Assembly (NCBI RefSeq): GCF_002968335.2 | Contig: NZ_CP134398.1 | Coordinates: 496,001 to 560,000 of the forward strand | Direction: 5' to 3' | Length of the DNA stretch: 64,000 bases | Source of the DNA: Mycobacterium sp. ITM-2016-00316 | GTDB lineage: Bacteria; Actinomycetota; Actinomycetes; Mycobacteriales; Mycobacteriaceae | Shown: in pieces, positions 17,821 to 25,773 of the stretch | Layout: every line of letters begins with the position of its first letter | How positions within the stretch are numbered: the stretch's first letter is position 1 | Notes under the pieces: model-generated | What the model was told of the DNA's origin: nothing | Database searches by the model: none | What the model saw: only the letters and a program-made list of their open reading frames with translations | Position numbers and translations under genes: made by a program

Positions 17821-18518
17821 GGACTGCAGTGGTCACCGGCGGCGGATCCGGCATCGGGCGGGCCATCGCGCAACGGCTCGGGGCGGACGGCTACCGCGTG
17901 GCCACCCTCGATCTGACTGCCTCCGCCGACGACTTCTCTTTCGCCGCCGACGTGACCGACCGCGCACAGGTCGACGCCGCTTTGGATCAGATCCGCGAAC
18001 AGCTGGGCCCCATAGCTATTCTGGTGAACTCGGCCGGCCTCGACGGCTTCAAGCAGTTCACCGACATCACCTTCGAGGAGTGGCAGCGGGTGATCAACGT
18101 GAACCTGCACGGTGTCTTCCACACCGTGCAAGCCGTGCTGCCCGACATGATCGAGGCGGGCTGGGGCCGGATCGTGAACATCTCCTCCTCCAGCACGCAT
18201 TCGGGTGTGCCGTTCATGAGCCACTACGTCTCGGCCAAGTCCGCGGTGAACGGCCTGACGAAATCGTTGGCGCTGGAGTACGGCCAGTTCGGCATCACCG
18301 TCAACGCGGTGCCGCCGGGCTTCATCGACACCCCGATGCTGCGCGGCGCCGAAACTCGTGGACTGCTGGGCGATATCAACGACACCATCGCCGCGACACC
18401 GGTGCGGCGGATGGGAAAACCCGAGGACATCGCCGCGGCGTGCTCGTTCCTGATCTCCGAGGAGGCCGGTTACATCACCGGCCAGCTGCTCGGCGTCAAC
18501 GGCGGCCGCAACACCTAA
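17817..18518 (+). CDS. Short-chain dehydrogenase/reductase
   Basis: A 233-residue classical SDR: cofactor motif TGGGSGIG (7-14), structural NSAG, catalytic Ser in NISSSSTH and YVSAK (Tyr/Lys), then PPGFIDTPM and the C-terminal VNGGRNT. The family uses NAD(P)H on hydroxy/keto substrates; the substrate is unknown. Its lack of any other metabolic neighbour leaves only the coupled TetR as context. It converges with, and overlaps by 4 bases, the next TetR gene. Confidence 0.88.
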   Translation: MRTAVVTGGGSGIGRAIAQRLGADGYRVATLDLTASADDFSFAADVTDRAQVDAALDQIREQLGPIAILVNSAGLDGFKQFTDITFEEWQRVINVNLHGVFHTVQAVLPDMIEAGWGRIVNISSSSTHSGVPFMSHYVSAKSAVNGLTKSLALEYGQFGITVNAVPPGFIDTPMLRGAETRGLLGDINDTIAATPVRRMGKPEDIAAACSFLISEEAGYITGQLLGVNGGRNT

Positions 18519-19132
18519 CGCGATGCCTGTTTGAGCAGCCCGTCGAAGCCCTGCCACAGCAGCATCGTCACCAGTTCCACGACCCGTTCCCGGGGCGCCT
18601 CACGGTTCTCGTACCACCAGGTGGCCACCCCGTGGCAGGCCGACTGGGTGGCGCGCGCCAGGATCCACGCCGAATCGTCGAGGCTGATACCCCGCACCGA
18701 GGTGGTGTCACCGGCGCCGAAGCGGATCAGATCGGCGATCGCCGCGGTGCCGCGGTCGGCGATCTCCTGAACCACCGCCGCGGTCTGCGGGTCGGCCGGC
18801 GGATCGCGGTGCAGGAACCTCCACATGAACGGATCGGCCTCGACGAACTCGAAGTAGTTGGAGATGCTCGCACGCACCAGTTCCTCGGCGGTGGCGCCCT
18901 CGACCCGGCGCAGCGAACGTTCCCGCAGCTGCTCGGCGTGCAGCTCCAGGACGGCGATGTGCAGCTCGCGTTTGGAACCGAAATGGTCGTAGAGCACCGA
19001 GGGCACCACCCCGGCGAGCTTGGCGATGTCCTGCATCTTTGCCTCGGCGAACCCGTGTTCGGCGAAGGCTTCGACGGCCGCATCGAGGATGCGGGCACGC
19101 CGCTGTGCCGCCGGGATCCGGATCCTTGCCAT
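18515..19132 (-). CDS. TetR-family regulator, divergent from the P450
   Basis: 205 residues. N-terminal HTH: RRARILDAAVEAFAEHGFAEAKMQDIAKLAGVVPSVLYDHFGSKRELH. The C-terminal domain is unassigned. It is transcribed away from the cytochrome P450 gene, and its start codon sits inside the first of two ACCGAA-N6-TTCGGT palindromes, so autoregulation and control of the P450 are likely. Confidence 0.88.
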   Translation of the reverse strand: MARIRIPAAQRRARILDAAVEAFAEHGFAEAKMQDIAKLAGVVPSVLYDHFGSKRELHIAVLELHAEQLRERSLRRVEGATAEELVRASISNYFEFVEADPFMWRFLHRDPPADPQTAAVVQEIADRGTAAIADLIRFGAGDTTSVRGISLDDSAWILARATQSACHGVATWWYENREAPRERVVELVTMLLWQGFDGLLKQASR

Positions 19133-19184
19133 ACCGAATTGTAATTCGGTAGGCTGCCATCACAGTACCGAACCACGATTCGGT
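19132..19184. promoter_or_regulatory. Two TetR-type operators in the tetR/P450 divergent region
   Basis: Site 1 (19132-19151) is TACCGAATTGTAATTCGGTA, perfect 9-bp arms. Site 2 (19167-19184) is ACCGAA-CCACGA-TTCGGT. Both share ACCGAA-N6-TTCGGT, 34 bases apart. Site 1 covers the tetR start codon. Confidence 0.75.
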
Positions 19185-19233
19185 TCCGGCGGGTGGGACG
19201 TATCGACCCGGGGAATCGACACAGGGGAGTGTC

Positions 19234-20562
19234 ATGACGCAGGGCCCGATCAAACAACGCCTCCACTGGCTGGCCATGCACGGCGTCATCCGTGGCGTCT
19301 CCAAGCGGTTCGCCCGCCGCGGCGATCCCCAGGGCCGGCTGATCGCCGATCTCTCGGTGCGGGAGGACCCGGTCCCGTTCACCGAAGAACTGCGCGCCCA
19401 AGGCCCCCTCGTCAAGGCCCGCGTCGTCTACATGAGCGTCGACCACAAGATCTGCAGTGACGTGCTGCGCTCCGAGGACTTCCGCGTCCTGGAACTCGGA
19501 TCGAACCTGCCCAAACCGCTGCAGTGGGTCATCGACCGCACCAAACCCGATGTGCTGCACCCCCTGCAGCCGCCGTCCATGCTGTCGGTGGAGGCCCCGG
19601 CGCACACCCGCTACCGCAAGCTGGTGTCCTCGGTGTTCACCACCCGGGCCGTCGCCGCGTTGCGGGACAGGGTGCAGGACACCGCCAACCGGCTGCTCGA
19701 CGATCTCGCCGACGAGACCGGCACCGTCGATATCGTCCAGCGCTACTGCGGGCAGCTGCCCGTCACCGTCATCGGCGACATCCTCGGAGTGCCTGAAGAG
19801 GCCCGCCCGCACATCCTCGAGTTCGGCGAGCACGGCGCGGCGAGCCTGGACATCGGGCTGACCTGGCCGCAGTACAAGGTGGTCAGCGGCGCCGTGCAAG
19901 GCTTCAACGACTGGCTCTCGGCGCACCTGGAGGAGCTGCGATGCAACCCGGGCGACGATCTGATGAGCCAGATCATCCGCGCCTCGGAAGCGTCGGAGGA
20001 GGGGCCGCTGACGCAGCGCGAACTGGTGGCCACCGCCGGACTGGTGCTTGCCGCCGGCTTCGAGACCACCGTCAACCTGCTGGGCAGCGGGATCCGGCTG
20101 CTGCTGGAACACCCCGAGCACCTGCAGACCCTTGCCGAACGTCCCGAGCTGTGGCCGACCGCCGTCGAGGAGATCCTGCGGCTGGAATCGCCGGTGCAGC
20201 TCAGCGCCCGCATCGCGGTCAAGGACGTCGAACTCGGTGGTAAGCACGTGCCCGCCGGCTCCGGGATCCTGGTCTACATCTCCGGCGCCAACCGCGACCC
20301 GAACGTCTTCACCGATCCGCACCGCTTCGACATCGAACGCGACAACGCCGGCCGGCACCTGTCGTTCTCCGGCGGGCGGCACTTCTGCCTGGGCGCGGCA
20401 CTGGCCCGTGCCGAGGGCGAGGTGGGGCTGCGGACGTTCTTCGAGCGCTACCCGAACGCTCAGCTGGCCGGTGCCGGGACCCGCCGCGAGACCCGGGTGC
20501 TACGCGGGTGGTCCAGCCTGCCAATCGCCCTCGGCGACTCCCGTACCGCGCTACGGTCGTAG
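19234..20562 (+). CDS. Cytochrome P450, CYP140-like
   Basis: 442 residues. I-helix AGFETTVN (~275), ExxR in EEILRLES (~312) and the haem loop FSGGRHFCLGAALARAEGEVGL with the Cys thiolate ligand at ~385. The N-terminus LHWLAMHGVIRGVSKRFARRGDPQGRLIADLSV and the tail TRVLRGWSSLPI match, from memory, CYP140A1 (Rv1880c) of M. tuberculosis, whose substrate is not established. It needs ferredoxin partners not encoded here. It is controlled by the divergent TetR. A maleylpyruvate-isomerase-type gene starts 3 bases downstream and is probably in the same operon. Confidence 0.88.
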   Translation: MTQGPIKQRLHWLAMHGVIRGVSKRFARRGDPQGRLIADLSVREDPVPFTEELRAQGPLVKARVVYMSVDHKICSDVLRSEDFRVLELGSNLPKPLQWVIDRTKPDVLHPLQPPSMLSVEAPAHTRYRKLVSSVFTTRAVAALRDRVQDTANRLLDDLADETGTVDIVQRYCGQLPVTVIGDILGVPEEARPHILEFGEHGAASLDIGLTWPQYKVVSGAVQGFNDWLSAHLEELRCNPGDDLMSQIIRASEASEEGPLTQRELVATAGLVLAAGFETTVNLLGSGIRLLLEHPEHLQTLAERPELWPTAVEEILRLESPVQLSARIAVKDVELGGKHVPAGSGILVYISGANRDPNVFTDPHRFDIERDNAGRHLSFSGGRHFCLGAALARAEGEVGLRTFFERYPNAQLAGAGTRRETRVLRGWSSLPIALGDSRTALRS

Positions 20563-20564
20563 TT

Positions 20565-21302
20565 GTGGATTTCCGAGCCGCCCTGCTCGAGCAGACCAAG
20601 AGTTTCGGTGAACTGATTCGCGACGCCGACCCGTCGACGCCGGTGCCGACCTGTGGCGAGTGGACATTGAAACAGCTGTTCCGCCACGTTGGGCGCGGGA
20701 ACCGTTGGTGCACACAGATAATCGCCGATCGTCGCACCGAACCACTGGACCCGCGCGAGGTGCGCGACGGTAAACCGCCCGAGGACATCGATGAGGCGAT
20801 CGACTGGCTCAACGACGGCGCGCAGGCGCTCATCGACACCGTGGAGCGCATCGGCCCGCACGTCAAGGTGTGGACCTTCGTCGGCCCGCACATCCCGGGC
20901 TGGTGGATCCGGCGCCGCGTGCACGAGCAGGCCGTACACCGCGCGGACGCCGCGCTGGCGTTGGGCAAGGAGTTCAGCCTGCCCGCCGATCTGGCCGCCG
21001 ACGGGGTCAGTGAATCGATCGACCTGGCGACCGCACGGTATATGCCCATCGAGCGCGGCCAGACGCTGCATCTGCACGCCACCGACGCGGGCCTGGGCCC
21101 GACCGGCGAGTGGATGATCGTGCACGACGAGGACGGGCTGTCCTGGTCGCACGCGCACGGTAAGGGAGACGCGGCGGTCCGCGGTTCGGCCGTCGACCTG
21201 CTGCTCGCCATCACCCGCAGGCGCACCGCCGCCGAAGCGAGCCTGGACATCCTGGGCGACGCCTCGGTATGGGACGGCTGGCTGGCCAACTCGCCGTTTT
21301 GA
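20565..21302 (+). CDS. Maleylpyruvate isomerase / DinB-like mycothiol-dependent family protein
   Basis: 245 residues; start GTG 20565 just after the P450 stop. The N-terminal helical bundle has the family pattern PTCGEWTLKQLFRHVGRGNRW (metal His), RRRVHEQAVHRADA (HExxxHxxDA metal ligands) and a C-terminal domain ending RRTAAEASLDILGDASVWDGWL. The family catalyses or chaperones mycothiol-dependent reactions in actinobacteria. Tight linkage to the P450 suggests action on the same compound, possibly conjugating or isomerising its product; that is inference. Confidence 0.8.
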   Translation: MDFRAALLEQTKSFGELIRDADPSTPVPTCGEWTLKQLFRHVGRGNRWCTQIIADRRTEPLDPREVRDGKPPEDIDEAIDWLNDGAQALIDTVERIGPHVKVWTFVGPHIPGWWIRRRVHEQAVHRADAALALGKEFSLPADLAADGVSESIDLATARYMPIERGQTLHLHATDAGLGPTGEWMIVHDEDGLSWSHAHGKGDAAVRGSAVDLLLAITRRRTAAEASLDILGDASVWDGWLANSPF

Positions 21303-21350
21303 TCCCCCGGGTCGCTTCGCTCCTGCCCGCCGAACCCTAAGGTTGGACCC

Positions 21351-21716
21351 ATGAGCACCTCGGAGATTGCCACCGTCCTTGCCTGGCACGACGCGCTGAA
21401 CGCCGGCGACAACGACACCCTGTTGGCCCTGTGCAGCGAAGATGTCGAGGTCGGCGACTCGAACGGCGCGTTCCAGGGGCACCAGGCCCTGCTCGACTGG
21501 GTGCAGAACTCCGGCCGCGGCGTCGTCGAGGTTGGGAAGCTGTACGTGCACGACGGCGTCGTCGTCGCCGAACAGACCGCCACCGGCGCCGACGGAGTGG
21601 CCGACGCCTCGGCGTTCCGGGTCGTGCACGACCACGTCACCTCGGTGTTCCGGCACGAGACGCTGGAGGCAGCGCTGGCCGCGACCGGCCTCACCGAACG
21701 GGACCTCGACACCTAG
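21351..21716 (+). CDS. SnoaL/NTF2-like protein
   Basis: 121 residues of the small NTF2-like cone fold: EIATVLAWHDALNAGDNDTLLALCSEDVEVG, then GHQALLDWVQN and TSVFRHETLEAALAATGL. Such proteins are small-molecule isomerases, hydratases or binding proteins; no catalytic assignment is possible. Its stop directly abuts the rmlA start (TAG then ATG), so the two are co-translated although functionally unlinked as far as can be seen. Confidence 0.75.
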   Translation: MSTSEIATVLAWHDALNAGDNDTLLALCSEDVEVGDSNGAFQGHQALLDWVQNSGRGVVEVGKLYVHDGVVVAEQTATGADGVADASAFRVVHDHVTSVFRHETLEAALAATGLTERDLDT

Positions 21717-22580
21717 ATGCGCGGCATCATCCTGGCCGGGGGATCGGGCACCCGGCTGCACCCGATCACCCGGGGGATCAGCAAGCAGCTGCTGCCGGTC
21801 TATGACAAGCCGCTGATCTACTACCCGCTGAGCACGCTGATGATGGCGGGCATCCGCGATATCCAGATCATCACCACCGGCCATGACGCCGCGGCGTTCC
21901 ACCGCCTGCTCGGCGACGGTGCCGATCTCGGCATCAACCTCACCTACGCGGTGCAGGACGAACCCGACGGACTGGCGCAGGCCTTCGTGATCGGCGCCGA
22001 CCACATCGGCAACGAGCCGGTGGCACTGGTGTTGGGCGACAACATCTTCTACGGACCCGGCCTGGGCACCGGTCTGCGGCGCTTCCAGAATGTCAGCGGC
22101 GGAGCCATTTTCGCGTACTGGGTGGCCAACCCGTCGGCCTACGGTGTCGTCGAGTTCGACGCCGAGGGCAAGGCGCTGTCGCTGGAGGAGAAGCCCGCCA
22201 CCCCGAAATCGCATTACGCGGTGCCCGGGCTGTACTTCTACGACAACGACGTGGTGGAGATCGCCCGGTCGCTGCAGAAGTCCGCCCGCGGTGAGTACGA
22301 GATCACCGAGATCAATCAGATCTATTTGGCCCAGGGCCGGCTGTCGGTGGAGACCCTGGCCCGCGGCACCGCCTGGCTGGACACCGGGACCTTCGATTCC
22401 CTGCTGGATGCAAGCGATTTCGTGCGGACCATCGAGCAGCGCCAGGGCCTGAAGATCAGCGCCCCCGAGGAGGTGGCGTGGCGGCTGGGCTTCATCGACG
22501 ACGAACAGCTCGCCGCGCGCGCCCAGGGTCTGCTCAAGTCCGGTTACGGGGCGTATCTGTTGGAGTTGCTGCAGCGGTAG
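21717..22580 (+). CDS. rmlA: Glucose-1-phosphate thymidylyltransferase
   Basis: 287 residues. The nucleotidyltransferase signature [42 protein letters not shown] is complete, followed by [27 protein letters not shown] and [17 protein letters not shown]. It makes dTDP-glucose from dTTP and glucose-1-phosphate, the first step to dTDP-L-rhamnose, which links peptidoglycan to arabinogalactan in mycobacteria. It starts immediately after the SnoaL-like gene. Its last 47 bases overlap the 3' end of the convergent F420-type gene. Confidence 0.95.
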   Translation: MRGIILAGGSGTRLHPITRGISKQLLPVYDKPLIYYPLSTLMMAGIRDIQIITTGHDAAAFHRLLGDGADLGINLTYAVQDEPDGLAQAFVIGADHIGNEPVALVLGDNIFYGPGLGTGLRRFQNVSGGAIFAYWVANPSAYGVVEFDAEGKALSLEEKPATPKSHYAVPGLYFYDNDVVEIARSLQKSARGEYEITEINQIYLAQGRLSVETLARGTAWLDTGTFDSLLDASDFVRTIEQRQGLKISAPEEVAWRLGFIDDEQLAARAQGLLKSGYGAYLLELLQR

Positions 22581-23427
22581 GGCGGTGTTCGGCCAACTCG
22601 CGGAAGGCCTGCACCGGCGAGGCCGTGGGGTCCTCGGCGAAGACTTGGATGCCGATGTGGTTGGCGCCAGCCGTGAGATGATCGTTGATCTGGGCGTAGA
22701 TCGTCTCCGGGGAACCGTGAGCGACCAGGGCGTCGATGAGTGCGTCGCTGCCTGATCCGTCGACATCCGCTTCGGTGAACCCGTGCCGCATCAAGTTGTT
22801 GGTGTAGTTGCGCAAGCCGAGGTAGGGATTCTGGACGGCGGGACGGCCGATCGTCCGGGCCTGGTCATCGTCCTGGGTCAGTACCACCTTGTGCTCCGGA
22901 GCCAGGAAGGCGTTGCTGCCCAGGGTTTCTCGGGCATATCGCGTGTGCGCGGGCACGGTGAGATAGGGGTGCGCCCCCAGTGTCTTCTCGCCGGCCAGTG
23001 TGAGCGTGTTCGTTCCCAGGGCGCCGATCACGATCGCTTCGGCCGGCACTCCGCCATCCCGGAGTGCGTCGACGTAGTGGACCATCCGCTCGTAGGGCTT
23101 TTCGTAGGCGTCTCGTTTTTCAGGATGGCCGAGACCGATACCCAGAATCAGCCGAGGGCCGTGGCGGTCGACGATCCGGTGGTAGTGGTGGGCGATGCTG
23201 CGGGCGTCGTCCTGCCACATGTTGATGATGGCGCTCGCGATGATCGCATGTCGCGTCGCGGCAATCATCTGCTCAAGCAGGTGCATGTCACCCACGGGTT
23301 CTGCGCCGATTCCCACCCAGATCGTCTGGTAATCCAGCTCTTCGAGTTGAGGCGCGTATCGGATACGGGCGGCGTCGCCCAGTGCGGGATTGAGCCATGC
23401 TCCGTAAGTGCCGAACTGCTCGTACAC
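22534..23427 (-). CDS. F420-dependent LLM-class oxidoreductase (TIGR03620-like)
   Basis: 297 residues from GTG 23427, supported by AAGGAG upstream (a longer frame to 23538 is rich in Pro/Arg and unlike the family). LLM pattern: [59 protein letters not shown] and the C-terminal [13 protein letters not shown]. It probably binds F420 and reduces or oxidises an unknown small molecule. The C-terminus ([16 protein letters not shown]) lies antisense to the end of rmlA. It stands alone, with the MerR gene upstream on the same strand. Confidence 0.8.
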   Translation of the reverse strand: MYEQFGTYGAWLNPALGDAARIRYAPQLEELDYQTIWVGIGAEPVGDMHLLEQMIAATRHAIIASAIINMWQDDARSIAHHYHRIVDRHGPRLILGIGLGHPEKRDAYEKPYERMVHYVDALRDGGVPAEAIVIGALGTNTLTLAGEKTLGAHPYLTVPAHTRYARETLGSNAFLAPEHKVVLTQDDDQARTIGRPAVQNPYLGLRNYTNNLMRHGFTEADVDGSGSDALIDALVAHGSPETIYAQINDHLTAGANHIGIQVFAEDPTASPVQAFRELAEHRPTAAATPTDTPRNRT

Positions 23428-23571
23428 GTCAGGTGTCTCCTTGGGAGGGCGCGCCAAGGCGCGCCGAGGTAAACGTGGCGGGTCCGGCGCCACCGTTCGG
23501 GTTCGGTGTAGGTCGATCGGATGGTCTGGGTTACACACTGTTTCGCAGAATGAGCTGGCGGCGGGTTGCCT

Positions 23572-24399
23572 TCATTCGGGCGGTCGGGTGGTGCTGAAGA
23601 TCGGCCAGCAGATCTCTGTGGCGGTGAAGTTGTACGGTTCCGAGGGCGTGGAGCCGATGTAGTGTTCGCGGATCGGTCCCTGGTCGCTGATCAGATGCTC
23701 GTTTACGTGTATTCCTAGAGCCCCGTAACTGCGGTCGATGCCGTCGTGACCGCCGGAGTGGGTGAGCACCGCGAACTCGGCCTGAGGCAAGACCTCTGCG
23801 CGGATGCCCTCCGGGGGGTGCACCGAATGTGGAGCGGGTACGAAGAGTGTCGCCTCTCCCCGAGATTCGAGAAACAGCGCTCGGTCGTACAGGCCACCCG
23901 GCACAAACCCGAGAGGTGCGCTTCCTGCCGCCGCGACTGCCTCCCGCAGCGTCCCCAGCGCCATCCCGAACCAGCTGTCGATCTCGGAGACGTCGATGGT
24001 GGCGCCCACGGCCCACACCGCGAACGCCGGCTTGAGATGCAGCTCCACGTGGGCGGGTGTGTGCACGGGGGAAAGCAACTCGCGCAGCGCGCCGACGGCG
24101 TCACGAGTCTGCTGAAGCTGCTCCTCCATCTGTTCGAGATGGGTGGTGATGATCTCGGTGCGGGCCGCGGCGTCTTCTGTGCTCAGGAGCGCCTTGATGT
24201 CGGGAATGGACATACCCAAAGATCGGAACCGGCGGATGATGTGTGCAGAATCGACCTGGCCGGTGTCGTAGAAGCGGTAGCCGGTGTGAGAGTCGATGTG
24301 GGCCGGTTCGAGAATGCCGATGTCGTGGTAGTGCCGTAGCGCCTTCCTGCTCAGGCTGGTCATCACGGCGAAGTCACCGATCGAGACCTGTGCGCCCAT
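23572..24399 (-). CDS. MerR-family regulator with GyrI-like effector domain
   Basis: 275 residues. N-terminal MerR HTH: SIGDFAVMTSLSRKALRHYHDIGILEPAHIDSHTGYRFYD, then a dimerisation helix (EIITTHLEQMEEQLQQTRDAV). The C-terminal ~150 residues form a BmrR/GyrI-like ligand domain (VELHLKPAFAVWAVGATIDVSEI ... NEHLISDQGPIREHYIG). Such regulators bind hydrophobic compounds and distort promoters with long spacers. AGGAGG precedes ATG 24399. It faces a SnoaL-SDR-GMC cluster, with a MerR-type operator for each direction in between. Confidence 0.88.
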   Translation of the reverse strand: MGAQVSIGDFAVMTSLSRKALRHYHDIGILEPAHIDSHTGYRFYDTGQVDSAHIIRRFRSLGMSIPDIKALLSTEDAAARTEIITTHLEQMEEQLQQTRDAVGALRELLSPVHTPAHVELHLKPAFAVWAVGATIDVSEIDSWFGMALGTLREAVAAAGSAPLGFVPGGLYDRALFLESRGEATLFVPAPHSVHPPEGIRAEVLPQAEFAVLTHSGGHDGIDRSYGALGIHVNEHLISDQGPIREHYIGSTPSEPYNFTATEICWPIFSTTRPPE

Positions 24400-24454
24400 G
24401 GCGTCCTCCTATGCGATCTGTCGCCCTGCCTTATCGGGTGAGGCCATCGTGCAG

Positions 24455-24537
24455 CTTCCCCCTGGGGGAAGGTCAACTTTGCGGGCGCGGGTCCGACATT
24501 TCTTCCGGCCGGGGGTTGACCTTCCCCTTAGGGGAAG
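24455..24537. promoter_or_regulatory. Divergent pair of MerR operator-promoters
   Basis: CTTCCCC-CTG-GGGGAAG (24455-24471) and CTTCCCC-TTA-GGGGAAG (24521-24537). Each is directly preceded, in its own transcription direction, by TTGACC (minus strand for the merR side; 24516-24521 on the plus strand). A TTGAC(C) -35 box running into the dyad is the hallmark of MerR-controlled promoters. Confidence 0.8.
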
Positions 24538-24552
24538 ATCCAACGTGGGGTC

Positions 24553-24891
24553 ATGACCACAGAATGGGATGCACTCCCGGAAACCATAAAGACGTTCATG
24601 ACCGCGCTCGATGCCCGTGAGGGGGACCAAGCGCTGGCCACACTCACCACCGATGCCGTGGTGACCGACGAAGGCCACGACTACAAGGGACATGACGAGA
24701 TCGGGGCGTGGGTGGCCACCGCGGCCTCCGAGTACACCTACACCACCGCATTCACCGGAGCGACCACCAACGAAGCAGGCGTCGACGTCGGGCAGCACCT
24801 GGAGGGCAACTTCCCGGGCGGGGTCGCCGACCTGCACTACCGCTTCACCCTCGACGGCACTCTGATCAGCCGGGTGGTGATCGAGCCATGA
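24553..24891 (+). CDS. SnoaL-like protein of the MerR-controlled cluster
   Basis: 112 residues with an NTF2-like pattern: ETIKTFMTALDAREGDQALATLTTDAVVTDEGHDYKGHDEIGAWV, ending YRFTLDGTLISRVVIEP. Likely a small-molecule binding or isomerase fold; activity unknown. It is the first gene behind the plus-strand MerR operator (start 16 bases after the dyad), and its stop overlaps the SDR start (ATGA). Confidence 0.8.
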   Translation: MTTEWDALPETIKTFMTALDAREGDQALATLTTDAVVTDEGHDYKGHDEIGAWVATAASEYTYTTAFTGATTNEAGVDVGQHLEGNFPGGVADLHYRFTLDGTLISRVVIEP

Positions 24892-25727
24892 GCAGGCGTT
24901 GGTTCATCACCGGAGGCACCCCCGGCAACTTCGGGATGGCGTTCGCCGAGACCGCACTCGAGAACGGCGACCGTGTGGTGCTCACCTCCCGGCGCCCGCA
25001 GGAGCTGGACACGTGGGCGCAGCAGTACGGCGACCGCGTTCTCGTGGTGCCGCTGGAACTCACCGACCCCGCGCAGGTGCAGCGTGCGGTGAAGGCCGCC
25101 GAGGAGCACTTCGGCGGCATCGACGTGCTGGTCAACAACGCCGGCCGCGGTTGGTACGGATCGATCGAAGGGATGGACGAGTCCTCGTTGCGGGCGATGT
25201 TCGAACTGAACTTCTTCGCCGTGCTGTCGGTGACCCGTGCGGTGCTGCCGGGGATGCGTGCCCGCGGGAACGGGTGGATCGTCAACGTGTCGTCGGTGGC
25301 CGGGCTTGTATCAGCACCCGGATTTGGTTACTACAGCGCGACGAAGTACGCCATCGAAGCGATCACCGATACTCTGCGCGACGAGGTGGCTGCTCAGGGC
25401 ATCTCCGTCCTGACGGTAGAACCAGGTGCGTTCCGCACCAATGCCTACGCCGGCTTCGCCAACGAACCTGTCACGGAGACGATCCCGGAGTATCACGACC
25501 TGCTGGAGCAGGTCCGCGCCACCTTCGTCGAGATGGACGGGACGCAACCCGGCGATCCGCACCGCGGTGCCCGTGCGGTGATCGCAGCGATGGCTCAAGA
25601 TCCGCCTCCACGCCGGCTGGTTCTGGGCAATAGCGGCTACGACGCCGTCGTCGATGCGCTGGGGCAGACCCTAGCCGACATCCGGGCCAACGAAAACCTC
25701 TCTCGCAGCGCGGATTTCCCCGCCTGA
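24888..25727 (+). CDS. Short-chain dehydrogenase/reductase of the MerR-controlled cluster
   Basis: 279 residues. The cofactor loop is the less common TGGTPGNFG instead of TGxxxGIG; then NNAGRGW, NVSSVAG and YYSATK (catalytic Tyr/Lys) and VEPGAFRTN. This is the extended, ketoreductase-like subgroup common in actinobacteria. Its ATG overlaps the SnoaL stop. With the SnoaL protein and the downstream GMC enzyme it may handle the compound sensed by the MerR protein. Confidence 0.85.
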   Translation: MSRRWFITGGTPGNFGMAFAETALENGDRVVLTSRRPQELDTWAQQYGDRVLVVPLELTDPAQVQRAVKAAEEHFGGIDVLVNNAGRGWYGSIEGMDESSLRAMFELNFFAVLSVTRAVLPGMRARGNGWIVNVSSVAGLVSAPGFGYYSATKYAIEAITDTLRDEVAAQGISVLTVEPGAFRTNAYAGFANEPVTETIPEYHDLLEQVRATFVEMDGTQPGDPHRGARAVIAAMAQDPPPRRLVLGNSGYDAVVDALGQTLADIRANENLSRSADFPA

Positions 25728-25773
25728 ATGTGCTGACCGAGGCGAGCTCCAGACATCGAGAACCTAGGAAGAA

